Of a DNA stretch of 64,000 nucleotides, positions 47,486 to 56,421 are shown piece by piece. The first letter of the stretch is position 1. Every line of letters begins with the position of its first letter. Location: positions 1 to 64,000 of the forward strand of contig JAFVVQ010000057.1 of assembly GCA_017502085.1 (NCBI GenBank), read 5' to 3'. This DNA is from Clostridia bacterium (GTDB lineage Bacteria; Bacillota; Clostridia; Oscillospirales; Acutalibacteraceae). Position numbers and translations under genes: made by a program. The notes under the pieces are model-generated. The model saw only the letters and a program-made list of their open reading frames with translations. It made no database searches and was not told the origin of the DNA.

Positions 47486-48829
47486 TCAGATGAGACCCTG
47501 AGCCATCATAGCATCAGCAACCTTGATGAAGCCTGCAATGTTTGCGCCTGCAACAAGGTCGTAGCCGAGACCGTACTGTTCTGCAGCAAAAGCGGAGTTA
47601 TCGTGGATATCCTTCATAATCTGCTTGAGCTTTGCATCAACTTCTTCTGCACTCCAGCTGTATCTCATTGAGTTCTGGCTCATTTCAAGAGCTGAAACAG
47701 CAACACCGCCTGCGTTGACTGCCTTTGAGGGGGCAACTGCCTTGCAGTTTGCTTTGAGGTAAGCGAGAGCATCGTTTGTAGTGGGCATATTTGCAACTTC
47801 GATGTAGTAGGGAACGCCGTTTGCAACAAGCTTTTCAGCCTGAGCCATATCGATTTCGTTCTGAGTTGCGCAAGGCATTGCGACGTCAACTTTAACGCCC
47901 CAGGGTTTTTCACCGGGGAAGAACTGAGCACCGAATTTGTCAGCATAGTCCTGAACCTTGTCTCTGCCTGATGCTCTCATTTCGAGCATATAGTCAATCT
48001 TCTCGGGGGTGTTGATACCGTCTTCGTCATAAACATAGCCATCGGGACCGGAGATTGTTACAACCTTACCGCCGAGTTCAGTGATTTTCTTAACTGCACC
48101 CCAGGCAACGTTACCGAAGCCTGAAATTGCGAAGGTCTTGCCATTGATTTCTTCGTCGAAATGCTTGAGCATTTCAACTGCATAATATGTAGCACCGAAG
48201 CCTGTTGCCTCGGGTCTGATGAGCGAACCGCCGTAGGGGATACCCTTGCCTGTGAGAACACCGTTTTCGAAAGTGCCCTTGATGCGCTTGTACTGACCGT
48301 AGAGGTAGCCGATTTCTCTGCCGCCTACGCCGATGTCGCCTGCGGGAACGTCGATGTCGGGACCGATGTGTCTGTAAAGTTCTGTCATAAATGCCTGGCA
48401 GAAACGCATGATTTCAGCATCACTCTTACCTCTGGGGTCAAAGTCGGAGCCGCCCTTTGCACCGCCGATGGGGAGACCGGTAAGGCTGTTCTTAAAGGTC
48501 TGTTCAAAGCCAAGGAACTTCATAATGCCTGTGTAAACTGAGGGATGGAAACGAAGACCGCCCTTGTAAGGACCGATAGCGCCGTTGAACTGAACTCTGT
48601 AGCCTCTGTTAACGTTGACTTTGCCTTCATCGTCAACCCATGTAACTCTGAAAGAAATCTGTCTTTCGGGCTCAACGATTCTCTCAAGGAGAGAAAACTT
48701 TTCGTATTCAGGATGCTGCTCGATAACGGGTTCAAGTGATTCAAGAACCTCTGTTACGGTCTGCACGAACTCAGGTTCTGTTGCATTTTTTCTTGCAACT
48801 TCTTCGATAACTCTTTTAACGTAGCTCAT
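47486..48829 (-). CDS. gdhA: Glutamate dehydrogenase, NADP-type
   Basis: 447 residues from the ATG at 48829 (GAAGGAG 9 nt upstream), the normal length of hexameric NADP-dependent enzymes. It interconverts 2-oxoglutarate plus ammonia and glutamate. Motifs: GGLRFHPSVY near residue 90, LTGLPIGGAKGGSDFDP near 118 with the catalytic lysines, AGDIGVGGREIGYLYGQYKR near 170, and FAISGFGNVAWGAV near 237. Cofactor preference is by family resemblance. It is transcribed alone from a promoter with a leader of about 140 nt. Confidence 0.96.
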   Translation of the reverse strand: MSYVKRVIEEVARKNATEPEFVQTVTEVLESLEPVIEQHPEYEKFSLLERIVEPERQISFRVTWVDDEGKVNVNRGYRVQFNGAIGPYKGGLRFHPSVYTGIMKFLGFEQTFKNSLTGLPIGGAKGGSDFDPRGKSDAEIMRFCQAFMTELYRHIGPDIDVPAGDIGVGGREIGYLYGQYKRIKGTFENGVLTGKGIPYGGSLIRPEATGFGATYYAVEMLKHFDEEINGKTFAISGFGNVAWGAVKKITELGGKVVTISGPDGYVYDEDGINTPEKIDYMLEMRASGRDKVQDYADKFGAQFFPGEKPWGVKVDVAMPCATQNEIDMAQAEKLVANGVPYYIEVANMPTTNDALAYLKANCKAVAPSKAVNAGGVAVSALEMSQNSMRYSWSAEEVDAKLKQIMKDIHDNSAFAAEQYGLGYDLVAGANIAGFIKVADAMMAQGLI

Positions 48830-48974
48830 AAAAATATACTCCTTCTGTGCCGCAATAACGGGAACGCTTTTGCGCTCAGGCAAAGCGGAAAATTTACAAA
48901 ATATTTATGCGTTCGGACAAATTAATATGCCGTTATGCCATATCAAAACGGATATATCAGCTGAATTGTACACT

Positions 48975-49003
48975 ATTTTAAACCATTAAAGCGAAAAATG
49001 CAA
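48975..49003 (-). promoter_or_regulatory. gdhA promoter
   Basis: Minus-strand TTGCAT (48998-49003) and TAAAAT (48975-48980), 17 bp apart. In the 403-bp gap 48830-49232 I see this promoter, an untranslated leader with a short GCGC-type hairpin, AT-rich sequence and the ferredoxin terminator, and no gene. Confidence 0.65.
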
Positions 49004-49182
49004 CCCCCAAGACTGAAAATTTCATTTCTGATTGAATTTTTAGCAAAAAGCAATAATAAACAAGCGGAATTGAAACTGAATTTTCAAAAAATTTCATAAA
49101 AGACAGCGCTTCGAAATGACAGTTTATTATATAATAATGTATATACAAAAGCTGCAAAACAAAAAAACCACCTTGATAAAAC

Positions 49183-49212
49183 AAAAAACCCACCCCTGAG
49201 GGATGGGTTTTA
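49183..49212 (-). terminator. Ferredoxin gene terminator
   Basis: AACCCATCCC/GGGGTGGGTT stem with a TCA loop followed leftward by TTTTTTG. Confidence 0.85.
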
Positions 49213-49232
49213 ATTGCATTTCAGCCGATTGA

Positions 49233-49403
49233 TTATTCAGCCTTGGGTGCCTCAACGGGGCAAGCATCAGCGCAAGCGCCGCATTCGATGCAAGCGTCAG
49301 CGTCGATAACATACTTGCCGTCGCCTTCTGAAATAGCCTCAACGGGGCATTCAGCTGCGCAAGCGCCGCAGGAAATGCAGTTGTCATCAATAATGTATGC
49401 CAT
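49233..49403 (-). CDS. 2[4Fe-4S] ferredoxin
   Basis: 56 residues from the ATG at 49403, with AAGGAGG upstream. Two classical cluster motifs are present, CISCGACAAECP at 9-20 and CIECGACADACP at 38-49, each with CxxCxxCxxxC(P). It is a clostridial-type ferredoxin, a soluble low-potential electron carrier for pyruvate:ferredoxin oxidoreductase, hydrogenase and similar enzymes. Monocistronic with strong signals, so probably abundant. Confidence 0.95.
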   Translation of the reverse strand: MAYIIDDNCISCGACAAECPVEAISEGDGKYVIDADACIECGACADACPVEAPKAE

Positions 49404-49437
49404 TGGTGTCATCCTCCTTATTAATAAGTTCAAGATA

Positions 49438-49465
49438 ATTGTAACACATTATTTTAAAAAAGCAA
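49438..49465 (-). promoter_or_regulatory. Ferredoxin promoter
   Basis: Minus-strand TTGCTT (49460-49465) and TACAAT (49438-49443), 16 bp apart. The -35 box lies in the terminator stem of the upstream operon. Confidence 0.55.
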
Positions 49466-49475
49466 GAGCTTTTTT
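49456..49475 (-). terminator. Terminator of the ricT operon
   Basis: AAAAAAGC/GCTTTTTT with a four-base loop directly after ricT; a short, AT-rich stem ending in Ts. Confidence 0.55.
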
Positions 49476-49483
49476 ATGAAAAA

Positions 49484-50350
49484 TCAGTCTTCAATGTCTT
49501 TTAATGCTTCGATTTCAGCCTTGTCGATCTTGATCTTTGAATCACGGAGGGTTTTGACGTCTTTGCGGTTAAAGGATTTGGGGGCGGCATCAGGATTGCT
49601 CTTGAGTTTAACCTTGAGATTGCCTGTAAGAAGGCTCGTTTCAGTGACAATGCCGGTGCCGTCGGCGGTTTCGACGAGTGCGCCCGGTTTGGGAGTGATT
49701 TTGAGAAGATGCTCGTATGCATTCTGCTCATATTTGAGGCAGCACATCAGTCTGCCGCAAGCACCGCTGATTTTTGTGGGGTTGAGGGAAAGCCCTTGTT
49801 CTTTAGCCATTTTGATGGTGACGTTATGGAATTCACCAAGGAAGCTGTCACAGCAGAAAGGTCTTCCGCAGATACCGAGACCGCCAATCATCTTGGCTTC
49901 GTCACGTACGCCGATCTGACGAAGTTCGATTCTTGTTCTGAAAACACCTGCAAGGTCCTTGACAAGATCTCTGAAATCGATTCTTCCGTCAGCGGTGAAG
50001 TAGAAAAGAATTTTGCCGCCATCAAAAGTATATGCAACGTCAACGAGCTTCATGTCGAGACCGTGTGCCATAATCTTTTTCTGGCATATCTCAAAAGCAT
50101 CTTTTTCCTTTGCTTTGTTTTCTGTAACTCTTTCGATATCCTCCTCGGTTGCAATTCGGATGAGTTTTTTGAGGGGTTTTACAATTTCTTCGTCGCTGAT
50201 TTCACGATTTTCCATCGCAATTTCGCCGCATTCAATGCCGCGTACGGTTTCAACGATAACTTTTTCTCCTTTTTTGAGGGTCAGACCGTCGGGGTCAAAA
50301 TAATATACCTTGCCAGCTTCTTTAAAGCGGACACCGATAACTGTTGCCAT
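49484..50350 (-). CDS. ricT: PSP1-domain protein RicT (YaaT)
   Basis: 288 residues of the PSP1 family. In Bacillus subtilis RicT (YaaT) forms an Fe-S complex with RicA and RicF that affects RNase Y-dependent RNA processing and sporulation. Marks: GVRFKEAGKVYYFDP at the start, RIELRQIGVRDEAKMIGGLGICGRPFCC near 140-165 and GACGRLMCCLKYEQ near 196. The CxxxxxCC-type cysteines are the cluster ligands in the family. It follows holB by 18 bp, the conserved holB-yaaT order. Confidence 0.93.
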   Translation of the reverse strand: MATVIGVRFKEAGKVYYFDPDGLTLKKGEKVIVETVRGIECGEIAMENREISDEEIVKPLKKLIRIATEEDIERVTENKAKEKDAFEICQKKIMAHGLDMKLVDVAYTFDGGKILFYFTADGRIDFRDLVKDLAGVFRTRIELRQIGVRDEAKMIGGLGICGRPFCCDSFLGEFHNVTIKMAKEQGLSLNPTKISGACGRLMCCLKYEQNAYEHLLKITPKPGALVETADGTGIVTETSLLTGNLKVKLKSNPDAAPKSFNRKDVKTLRDSKIKIDKAEIEALKDIED

Positions 50351-50368
50351 ATGAAAACCTCCGTAAAT

Positions 50369-51256
50369 TTATTGTGAAACGGCTTTGCGCAACGTGGTGC
50401 AAAGCGCGGTAAGCATCAGATTGTGGTTGGCATTCATTCGCAATGAAGCCATAAGTTTGTCGCAGGCATCAATGAGGTCGGGGAGTGCACGTCGGCTGAG
50501 TTTGCCTGCAAGCTCAGCGGGAAGAGTACCGAATTCGGTATCTCCGTCGGAAGCACCGTATTTTTCGCGCAGTGCGGCGGCAAAGATTTCTTGAATAACG
50601 GGCAGGGATGCTTTGAGAAGTTTTGCATCCTTTTCGAAAACGGCAGCAGCCTTGACCAATTCGAAATCGTCGATTGAAGTGACCGCTTTTGCTACCGCAC
50701 TTGCCGCTTCAACCGCGGCAGCACGGATTTCGTCATCCGCATCATTACGTGCTTCACCAATGGTGAATACGGTCGCTCTTGAAAGTACTGTCGGGAGAAA
50801 GCCTGATTTCGTTGAGCAGAGCATAATGAAATTAACGTATGACGGCGGCTCTTCGAGAATTTTCAGAATTGCATTCTGACCTTCGTTGCCCATAGTGTGT
50901 GCATTTTCGAGTATGAAAACCTTTTTATCGGCTTCATTGGGGATGATATATGCGTTGTTGCGTATGTCTCTGACCGCATCAACCTTGAATGCTCTGGGTT
51001 TATCCTCTGCGGTGTAAAACGGAATATCCGCGTGGGAATCGGCGGCTGCTTTTTTGCAGTGGGAGCAGATTCCGCAAGGCGCATTTGCTTTACTTTCGGA
51101 GCAAACGAGAGCGGCGGCAATTTTTTTTGCAAGATCAAGTCTTTCTGAAGGATTGCCGCCTTCAAGAATTACGGCGTGCGGAAATCTTCCCGAGGCAAGC
51201 ATAGCCATGAGAGTCTTTTCAAGGGGATTATTAACATCAAAAGCGGTAATTTTCAT
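50369..51256 (-). CDS. holB: DNA polymerase III subunit delta'
   Basis: 295 residues of the clamp-loader delta' type. The N-terminal AAA+ domain includes HAVILEGG at residue 28, zinc-binding cysteines (CSESKANAPCGICSHCK near 55), IPNEADKKVFILENAHTMGNEGQNAILKILEEPP near 100-130 (family hallmark) and LCSTKSGFLPTVLSRA near 142. The phosphate loop is modified, as usual in delta'. It overlaps the QueG-like gene by 4 bp and precedes ricT. Confidence 0.93.
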   Translation of the reverse strand: MKITAFDVNNPLEKTLMAMLASGRFPHAVILEGGNPSERLDLAKKIAAALVCSESKANAPCGICSHCKKAAADSHADIPFYTAEDKPRAFKVDAVRDIRNNAYIIPNEADKKVFILENAHTMGNEGQNAILKILEEPPSYVNFIMLCSTKSGFLPTVLSRATVFTIGEARNDADDEIRAAAVEAASAVAKAVTSIDDFELVKAAAVFEKDAKLLKASLPVIQEIFAAALREKYGASDGDTEFGTLPAELAGKLSRRALPDLIDACDKLMASLRMNANHNLMLTALCTTLRKAVSQ

Positions 51257-52032
51257 AAGTTGTTCTCCTTGAAAACCGAGAGATTGCGGTCAATGACTTT
51301 TCTGCCCCTCCAGGCATATGCTCTGCCGACAAGATCGGTGTTTTCAGTCAGCAGGGGGATGGGGGCGGAAAGAAATTCTTCTATCGTTGTTGCGGCGGCG
51401 TTTTTATTCATCGGGCAGATATCCTGACAGATATCACAGCCCCAGACGCAACCGCATTCTTTCATAAGCGCCTTTTCTTTTTCGGAAAGTTCACCTTTTT
51501 TCTGAGTGATTGCAGAGAGGCATTTTTCCGTGTCAACTCCGTTTCCTATCGCACGGGAGGGACACGCCGAAATGCATTTGCCGCAGCCGATACATTCAGA
51601 TACAGCAGAATCATGAGCGTCAAGCTCAAGGTTGGTGACGATTTCTCCGATAAAGACGTAGGAACCGTATTTTTCGGTTATGATGAGCGAGTTTTTGCCG
51701 AGAACTCCGAGTCCGGATGCGAGCGCAGCAGAGACCTCGGGTATCGGTGAATTATCAGCAAAAGGCACGAATCTGTTTGACGGATAAAGGTCTGCAAGTC
51801 CGGAACAAGCGTTTTGCAGACGTTTAACCGCAACGTCGTGATAGTCGGTCACAACGGCATATTTTGATACGTTGGAATTTTTGTACTCCTTTTCGGGGAG
51901 CAGATAAGGAAAGCAAGCAACGATAATGCTTCTGGGATTTTCGGGCAGTCTGCCCTTGGCTCTGCAATCAATGAGCCTGTCCGAAACGCTGTCAAAACTG
52001 CAGATGCCCCACAGAGGCGAAACGGAGTCCAT
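51253..52032 (-). CDS. QueG-like double [4Fe-4S] cluster protein
   Basis: 259 residues resembling epoxyqueuosine reductase QueG but shorter than its usual 310-380. It keeps the cobalamin-type region (YAVVTDYHDVAVKRL near residue 58), GLGVLGKNSLIIT near 108, and two 4Fe-4S motifs, CIGCGKCISACPSRAI near 145 and CGCVWGCDICQDICP near 190. QueG makes the last step of tRNA queuosine synthesis. The truncated C-terminus lacks HEAT repeats, as in many clostridial members. The ATG at 52032 has no close ribosome site (GAGGTGG is about 24 nt away), so the true start may be a non-ATG codon upstream. Confidence 0.8.
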   Translation of the reverse strand: MDSVSPLWGICSFDSVSDRLIDCRAKGRLPENPRSIIVACFPYLLPEKEYKNSNVSKYAVVTDYHDVAVKRLQNACSGLADLYPSNRFVPFADNSPIPEVSAALASGLGVLGKNSLIITEKYGSYVFIGEIVTNLELDAHDSAVSECIGCGKCISACPSRAIGNGVDTEKCLSAITQKKGELSEKEKALMKECGCVWGCDICQDICPMNKNAAATTIEEFLSAPIPLLTENTDLVGRAYAWRGRKVIDRNLSVFKENNL

Positions 52033-52074
52033 TATTTTTTTGATATCCGTAATACCACCTCGTTTGTCGGGGAT

Positions 52075-53016
52075 TTAAGCCATCTGTGAAACGGCAATCA
52101 TAACGGGCATAGTCAGAATCGAAAGGAAACTGACAACCGCAACCGTTTGAGAAGCGAGACCCGTATCTCTGCCGTATTTTGCGGCGAAAAGAGCGGTGTT
52201 GCTGGCGCTCGGTGCACTTGCGGGCACCATAACGGAACCGAGAAGAACTCCGCCGATTCCGAAAAGCTTGAAAAGAAGCAATAATATTACGGGCGTTACG
52301 ATGAGTTTGATGATCGCAACGCATCCGATACGCCATTCTCGGAATATTGTTTTAAAGCTTGTGTTTGCAATATATGTGCCGAAAATCAGCATCGCAAGGG
52401 GACTGTTAAGACTTGCAACGTATCCGATGGGTGCAGAAATCATATTCGGCATATTGACGTCGAGAAGAAAAAGCGGCATTCCGATTGCAACGGAAAGAAT
52501 ACCCGGATTGAGAAGCAGCTTTTTAATATCGAATTTCTGTTTTTCTTCCATACCCTTTGTCATAACGTAGATGCCATGGGTGAAACTGAAAATCTGGAAT
52601 GAAATAACAACCGCTGAGCAATAGAAAACACCCTCATCACCGAAAAGCGCTTGTGAAAGCGGCAGACCCATATAACCGCAATTGCCGTAACAACTTGCGT
52701 ATTTGAAGATTGCCGCTTTACCCTTATCGGGGCAACGGTTGAAAATCAGCGGAGCCGTAACAACCGCAAGTCCGTGAAGAAGGAATCCGCATCCGAGAGC
52801 GAGAAAAAGACCCTTGATGGTTTCGCGGTTGTATTCGAGGTTGAGAAAACTCTGAATAATAACGGCGGGAGTAACAATATAAAAAAGCAGGTCGGTGCAT
52901 TTTTTTGCGGTTTTCTCGGGGAAAAAACCGACCTTGTCGGCAACAAAACCGACTGCGGCGATCAGATAAAGAATTATAACCTGCTCACCGGCAAGAAGCA
53001 TATTTTTCAGAAACAT
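52075..53016 (-). CDS. AEC family transporter (auxin efflux carrier-like permease)
   Basis: 313 residues with about ten membrane helices and AGAGG upstream. AEC proteins move malate, other carboxylates or hydrophobic compounds. Characteristic parts: LLFYIVTPAVIIQSFLN near residue 45, the helix break CYGNCGYMGLPLSQALFGDEG near 110 and VPASAPSASNTALFAAKYGRD near 265. Substrate unknown. It sits 3 bp behind a membrane-protein gene and is part of the long run from citrate synthase to ricT. Confidence 0.87.
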   Translation of the reverse strand: MFLKNMLLAGEQVIILYLIAAVGFVADKVGFFPEKTAKKCTDLLFYIVTPAVIIQSFLNLEYNRETIKGLFLALGCGFLLHGLAVVTAPLIFNRCPDKGKAAIFKYASCYGNCGYMGLPLSQALFGDEGVFYCSAVVISFQIFSFTHGIYVMTKGMEEKQKFDIKKLLLNPGILSVAIGMPLFLLDVNMPNMISAPIGYVASLNSPLAMLIFGTYIANTSFKTIFREWRIGCVAIIKLIVTPVILLLLFKLFGIGGVLLGSVMVPASAPSASNTALFAAKYGRDTGLASQTVAVVSFLSILTMPVMIAVSQMA

Positions 53017-53019
53017 ATG

Positions 53020-53949
53020 TTATTCCTCTGTGATTTCTTCGGCGGAAGCTTCAACGGTTTCATTTTCTTCGGGTATTGTTGCGGCTTCGGGCGATCTGAC
53101 GGTAACCTTTGTCAGCACCGCCGCAATAATAAAGAGAGCAACGGCGAGGTCTGAAAATTCAATGATCGATTCAGAGTAAATGATGTCTGCGCTTCCTAAA
53201 ATTGAGAGAATGATTCTCGGTACGGAGCAGAGCAGAGCCATCAGTGCGGCGGGCAGACCGTAGGCCGCAATCTTCCATTCGCAATCCTTTTCGTTGACCC
53301 TGGAGTTGCACTGTGCAAATGCCATAAAGAACATAATCATCAGCATCAGCATCAGCATTTCGAAAAGAAGTTCGGAAACACGTACGTAGCTGATTGTTCT
53401 CATAAAACGGGCAACCATACGAAGAATGCTCCAGAAAACGGGGATAACAGAGAGAATTCTGTATTCTGTTCCCGAGGTTTTGCCTGTGAGATAACCGATG
53501 CAGAGAATCACGAAGAAGAGTGCTGCAATAAGCGAAACCGCCATCTGAAGAAGAATGACATAATATGATGTGCGTTCGGGAGAGATGTCGTTATAAAAGT
53601 TGTTTGTCTTGAATGTGCCGATAACCTCAAGACAGGAGTATGCATCGATAATCATGCCTGCGGCAACGAGTCCCGAGCAGATACCGAGAACGGGATTCTT
53701 TTTGCTTTCGGTGTTGAAGTCAAGTTCTTTGCGTTTCATAAATCCGATGAGCATAATGCCGATAAATGAAGCGATTATGATACCGTACAGGAGGTAAATG
53801 CTCCAATGATTTTCGGTGAAAAATCCCGTGCCGGGTTCAAGCACCTCACCGACATATTGATAGATTCTCAGCGGCAGAGCAAGGATGAGTGCCGCAAGAA
53901 AAATCAGATTTCCGATACCGAAGCCGGAGTTAAGAATTTTATTTTTCAT
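53020..53949 (-). CDS. Polytopic membrane protein, function unknown
   Basis: 309 residues with about eight membrane helices (FGIGNLIFLAALILALPLRIYQY near 10, IYLLYGIIIASFIGIMLIGFM near 52, LLFEMLMLMLMIMFFMAFA near 195) and an acidic C-terminal tail (EENETVEASAEEITEE). I recognise no transport or enzyme motif. Proteins of this sort are found in Clostridia without assigned function. The start lies 2 bp behind citrate synthase, so the two are cotranscribed. Confidence 0.72.
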   Translation of the reverse strand: MKNKILNSGFGIGNLIFLAALILALPLRIYQYVGEVLEPGTGFFTENHWSIYLLYGIIIASFIGIMLIGFMKRKELDFNTESKKNPVLGICSGLVAAGMIIDAYSCLEVIGTFKTNNFYNDISPERTSYYVILLQMAVSLIAALFFVILCIGYLTGKTSGTEYRILSVIPVFWSILRMVARFMRTISYVRVSELLFEMLMLMLMIMFFMAFAQCNSRVNEKDCEWKIAAYGLPAALMALLCSVPRIILSILGSADIIYSESIIEFSDLAVALFIIAAVLTKVTVRSPEAATIPEENETVEASAEEITEE

Positions 53950-53951
53950 TT

Positions 53952-55316
53952 TTATCGCTCCTCGATAGGGGTATATTTATGGATAATGTTTGTGTTTTTG
54001 TAAGCGGGACGGATGATTCTGCCGCCGGTGAGAAGCTCTTCGATTCTGTGAGCAGACCAACCTGCAACTCTTGCTGCGGTGAAAATGGGAGTGAAGAGGT
54101 CGGCGGGGATATCAAGCATCTTGTAAACAAGACCCGAATAGAGGTCGACGTTTGCGCAGATTGCTTTTGATGAGCCCTTCATTTCGGCGAAAATTTCGGG
54201 AGTGAGTTTCTCGATGAGGCTGAGAAGAATGAATTCATCCTCGTGTTTGGTGTTGAGTGCGAATTCTTCTGCCTTTGAACGGAGAATTTTTGCTCTCGGG
54301 TCGGAGAGTGTGTAGACTGCGTGACCCATACCATAAACGAGACCTGAGCCGTCGCCTGCTTCTTTGCGGATGATTTTGCGCAGGAAATCGGCAACCTGAC
54401 CTTCATTCGTGATATCTGAAACGTTTTCGCAGAACTGGTTGACCATTTCGGTAACCTTGATATTTGCGCCGCCGTGCTTGGGACCTTTGAGGGCTCCGAC
54501 GCTTGCCGCAATCGAAGCATAGGTGTCGGTGCCGCTTGAGGTAAGAACTCTTGTTGCGAATGTGGAGTTGTTACCGCCGCCGTGCTCTGCGTGGACCATC
54601 AGACAGGTGTCAAGAAGTTTCGCTTCCTTATCGGTAAAGGTTTTGTTTGCTCGGATTGAGTGGAGAATCATCTCCGCCGTTTTGTGCTCAGGCTTTATCT
54701 GATGCAGATACATACTCTTATGATAATAATGTCTGCGCTTGACCTGGTATGAATAAACCATAATCGAAGGAATCTGAGCAATTATGTTTATGCACTGACG
54801 AAGAACGTTTTCGAGCGAGGTGTCGTCAGGAGTATTGTCATATGAATACAGAGCAAGAACCGAACGGGAAATCTTGTTCATAATGTTGGGCGAGGGAGCT
54901 TTCATAATCATATCTTCGATGAAATCTTCGGGAAGCTCACGGCACTGAGCAAGCATATCGCAGAAGTTATCGAGCTGATCTTTTGTGGGTAATGAACCGA
55001 AAAGAAGAAGCCATACAACCTCTTCAAAGCCGAAGCGGTTTTCGGCGATAGCGTTGTTTACGAGTTCGCTCATATCGTAGCCTCTGAATAAAAGTCGACC
55101 TTCGCAGGGAATTCTTTCACCGTCGTCAATGAGGTAACCGCCGACGGAGCAGACTCTTGAAATGCCTGCCATAACGCCGGTGCCGTCGGAATTTCTCAGA
55201 CCTCTTTTGACGTTGAAACGGTCAAAATCGGCGGGATCGATGTGGTTATATTTGCGAATCTCTTCGCATAAACTTCTGATGTTTGAATCAGAAACCTTTG
55301 AATCTGTTGTGGACAT
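53952..55316 (-). CDS. Citrate synthase
   Basis: 454 residues from the ATG at 55316, chosen because AGAGAGG lies upstream and the promoter would start the message only about 14 nt before the other ATG at 55358. It condenses acetyl-CoA and oxaloacetate. Motifs: LLFRGYDMSEL near residue 75, LMVHAEHGGGNNSTFATRVLTSSGTD near 240 (His of the active site), GALKGPKHGGAN near 275, and VYGMGHAVYTLSDPRAKIL near 325. The form with a long N-terminus is common in Clostridia. It supplies 2-oxoglutarate for glutamate synthesis. Confidence 0.94.
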   Translation of the reverse strand: MSTTDSKVSDSNIRSLCEEIRKYNHIDPADFDRFNVKRGLRNSDGTGVMAGISRVCSVGGYLIDDGERIPCEGRLLFRGYDMSELVNNAIAENRFGFEEVVWLLLFGSLPTKDQLDNFCDMLAQCRELPEDFIEDMIMKAPSPNIMNKISRSVLALYSYDNTPDDTSLENVLRQCINIIAQIPSIMVYSYQVKRRHYYHKSMYLHQIKPEHKTAEMILHSIRANKTFTDKEAKLLDTCLMVHAEHGGGNNSTFATRVLTSSGTDTYASIAASVGALKGPKHGGANIKVTEMVNQFCENVSDITNEGQVADFLRKIIRKEAGDGSGLVYGMGHAVYTLSDPRAKILRSKAEEFALNTKHEDEFILLSLIEKLTPEIFAEMKGSSKAICANVDLYSGLVYKMLDIPADLFTPIFTAARVAGWSAHRIEELLTGGRIIRPAYKNTNIIHKYTPIEER

Positions 55317-55378
55317 AACCGGGGAAGCCTCTCTTTCACAATGGTACTGGTATTCCATTATATTTTATAATTAGAGTT

Positions 55379-55408
55379 ATTATACACCCGCGCGGTAATA
55401 AAAGTCAA
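55379..55408 (-). promoter_or_regulatory. Citrate synthase operon promoter
   Basis: Minus-strand TTGACT (55403-55408) and TATAAT (55379-55384), 18 bp apart. With no clear terminator inside, it may serve the genes down to ricT. Confidence 0.75.
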
Positions 55409-55433
55409 GCACTTAAAAGGAGGTAGGACGAAG

Positions 55434-56372
55434 TTGAAAAAATATGCACTAATAGCTATTCTTCTGCTTGTTTCGATGGCTCTGTGTCCGCTTGCGGCAA
55501 TGGGGTCACGGGGTGATGAAAAAAAGGAACAGGCTCTGCCCGTCATTTCGCAGGATATTATCGGTCAGACGGAGTATATCACTGTTATGTCATCGGCAAC
55601 AGGCGGTATGCAGAAAATCGGAATGCGGGAATATCTCATAGGATGCGTTGCAGCGGAGATGCCGCCGAATTATCATCCCGAGGCACTCAAGGCTCAGGCA
55701 ATTGCCAGTTACAGTTATGCAAAACGGCTTTCGGAGAAGGGGGCAGAATTCATCAGCGACAGCCCGATGACTCATCAGGGATATGTCAGCAGACAAATGA
55801 GAATCAAAAACTGGGGAGATGATTTTGAGAAAAACGAGAATAAAATCTCCGAGGCGGTGGATTCTGTTTCGGGACTTCGTCTGACTTATGGCGGCGAAAC
55901 CGCACTTGCGGTCTATCATTCAATCAGTTCAGGCAGAACAAGGTCAGCAGAGAGTATGTGGGGCGAGGATATCCCTTATCTCAGAAGTGTTGTGAGTGAC
56001 GGAGACAGACTTTCACCCGATTTTGCCGATGAAAAAAGCTGCACCGCCACCGAACTTTCCGAAAAACTCGGTGTTGAAATTGAAGGTGACCCGACGGAAT
56101 GGGTGAGCGAAATTGAAAAAGAAGATGGCTATGTCAAAAGCGCGGTTATCTGCGGCAAAAAATTTGACGGCACCGAAATCAGGAATTCTCTCGCTCTCAG
56201 AAGCGAAAGTTTCGAGGTTGAATGTGGCGGAAATTCGGTTACCTTCATTTGCGAGGGGCACGGTCACGGTGTAGGGATGAGTCAGTACGGTGCGGATTAT
56301 ATGGCACGGCAGGGAAGTGCATATACCGAAATCCTTGCGCATTATTATCCCGACACAGAAATTACGGCATAA
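55434..56372 (+). CDS. spoIID: SpoIID/LytB domain protein
   Basis: 312 residues from a TTG start with GGAGG 10 nt upstream. SpoIID is a membrane-anchored lytic transglycosylase needed for engulfment in spore formation. The N-terminal anchor (KYALIAILLLVSMALCPLAAMG) is followed by the SpoIID region: MREYLIGCVAAEMPPNYHPEALKAQAIASYSYA near residue 65 (catalytic Glu in AAEMP), YHSISSGRTRSAESMWGEDIPYLRSV near 160, and the C-terminal GHGHGVGMSQYGADYMA. The gene supports a spore-forming ancestry, though SpoIID-like proteins also occur in non-sporulators. Confidence 0.9.
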   Translation: MKKYALIAILLLVSMALCPLAAMGSRGDEKKEQALPVISQDIIGQTEYITVMSSATGGMQKIGMREYLIGCVAAEMPPNYHPEALKAQAIASYSYAKRLSEKGAEFISDSPMTHQGYVSRQMRIKNWGDDFEKNENKISEAVDSVSGLRLTYGGETALAVYHSISSGRTRSAESMWGEDIPYLRSVVSDGDRLSPDFADEKSCTATELSEKLGVEIEGDPTEWVSEIEKEDGYVKSAVICGKKFDGTEIRNSLALRSESFEVECGGNSVTFICEGHGHGVGMSQYGADYMARQGSAYTEILAHYYPDTEITA

Positions 56373-56376
56373 AGAA

Positions 56377-56405
56377 AACGGGTACGTTCAGCACGTACCC
56401 GTTGT
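56377..56405. terminator. Bidirectional terminator between spoIID and the zinc-ribbon gene
   Basis: An 11-bp stem AACGGGTACGT/ACGTACCCGTT with a 5-nt loop, T-rich on both sides, between convergent genes. Confidence 0.85.
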
Positions 56406-56421
56406 TTGTTCTGTTGATTGA

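Noticed and set aside
48830-48968. Glutamine riboswitch or T-box in the gdhA leader
   Set aside because: The leader shows only a short hairpin; the conserved sequences of those elements were not found.
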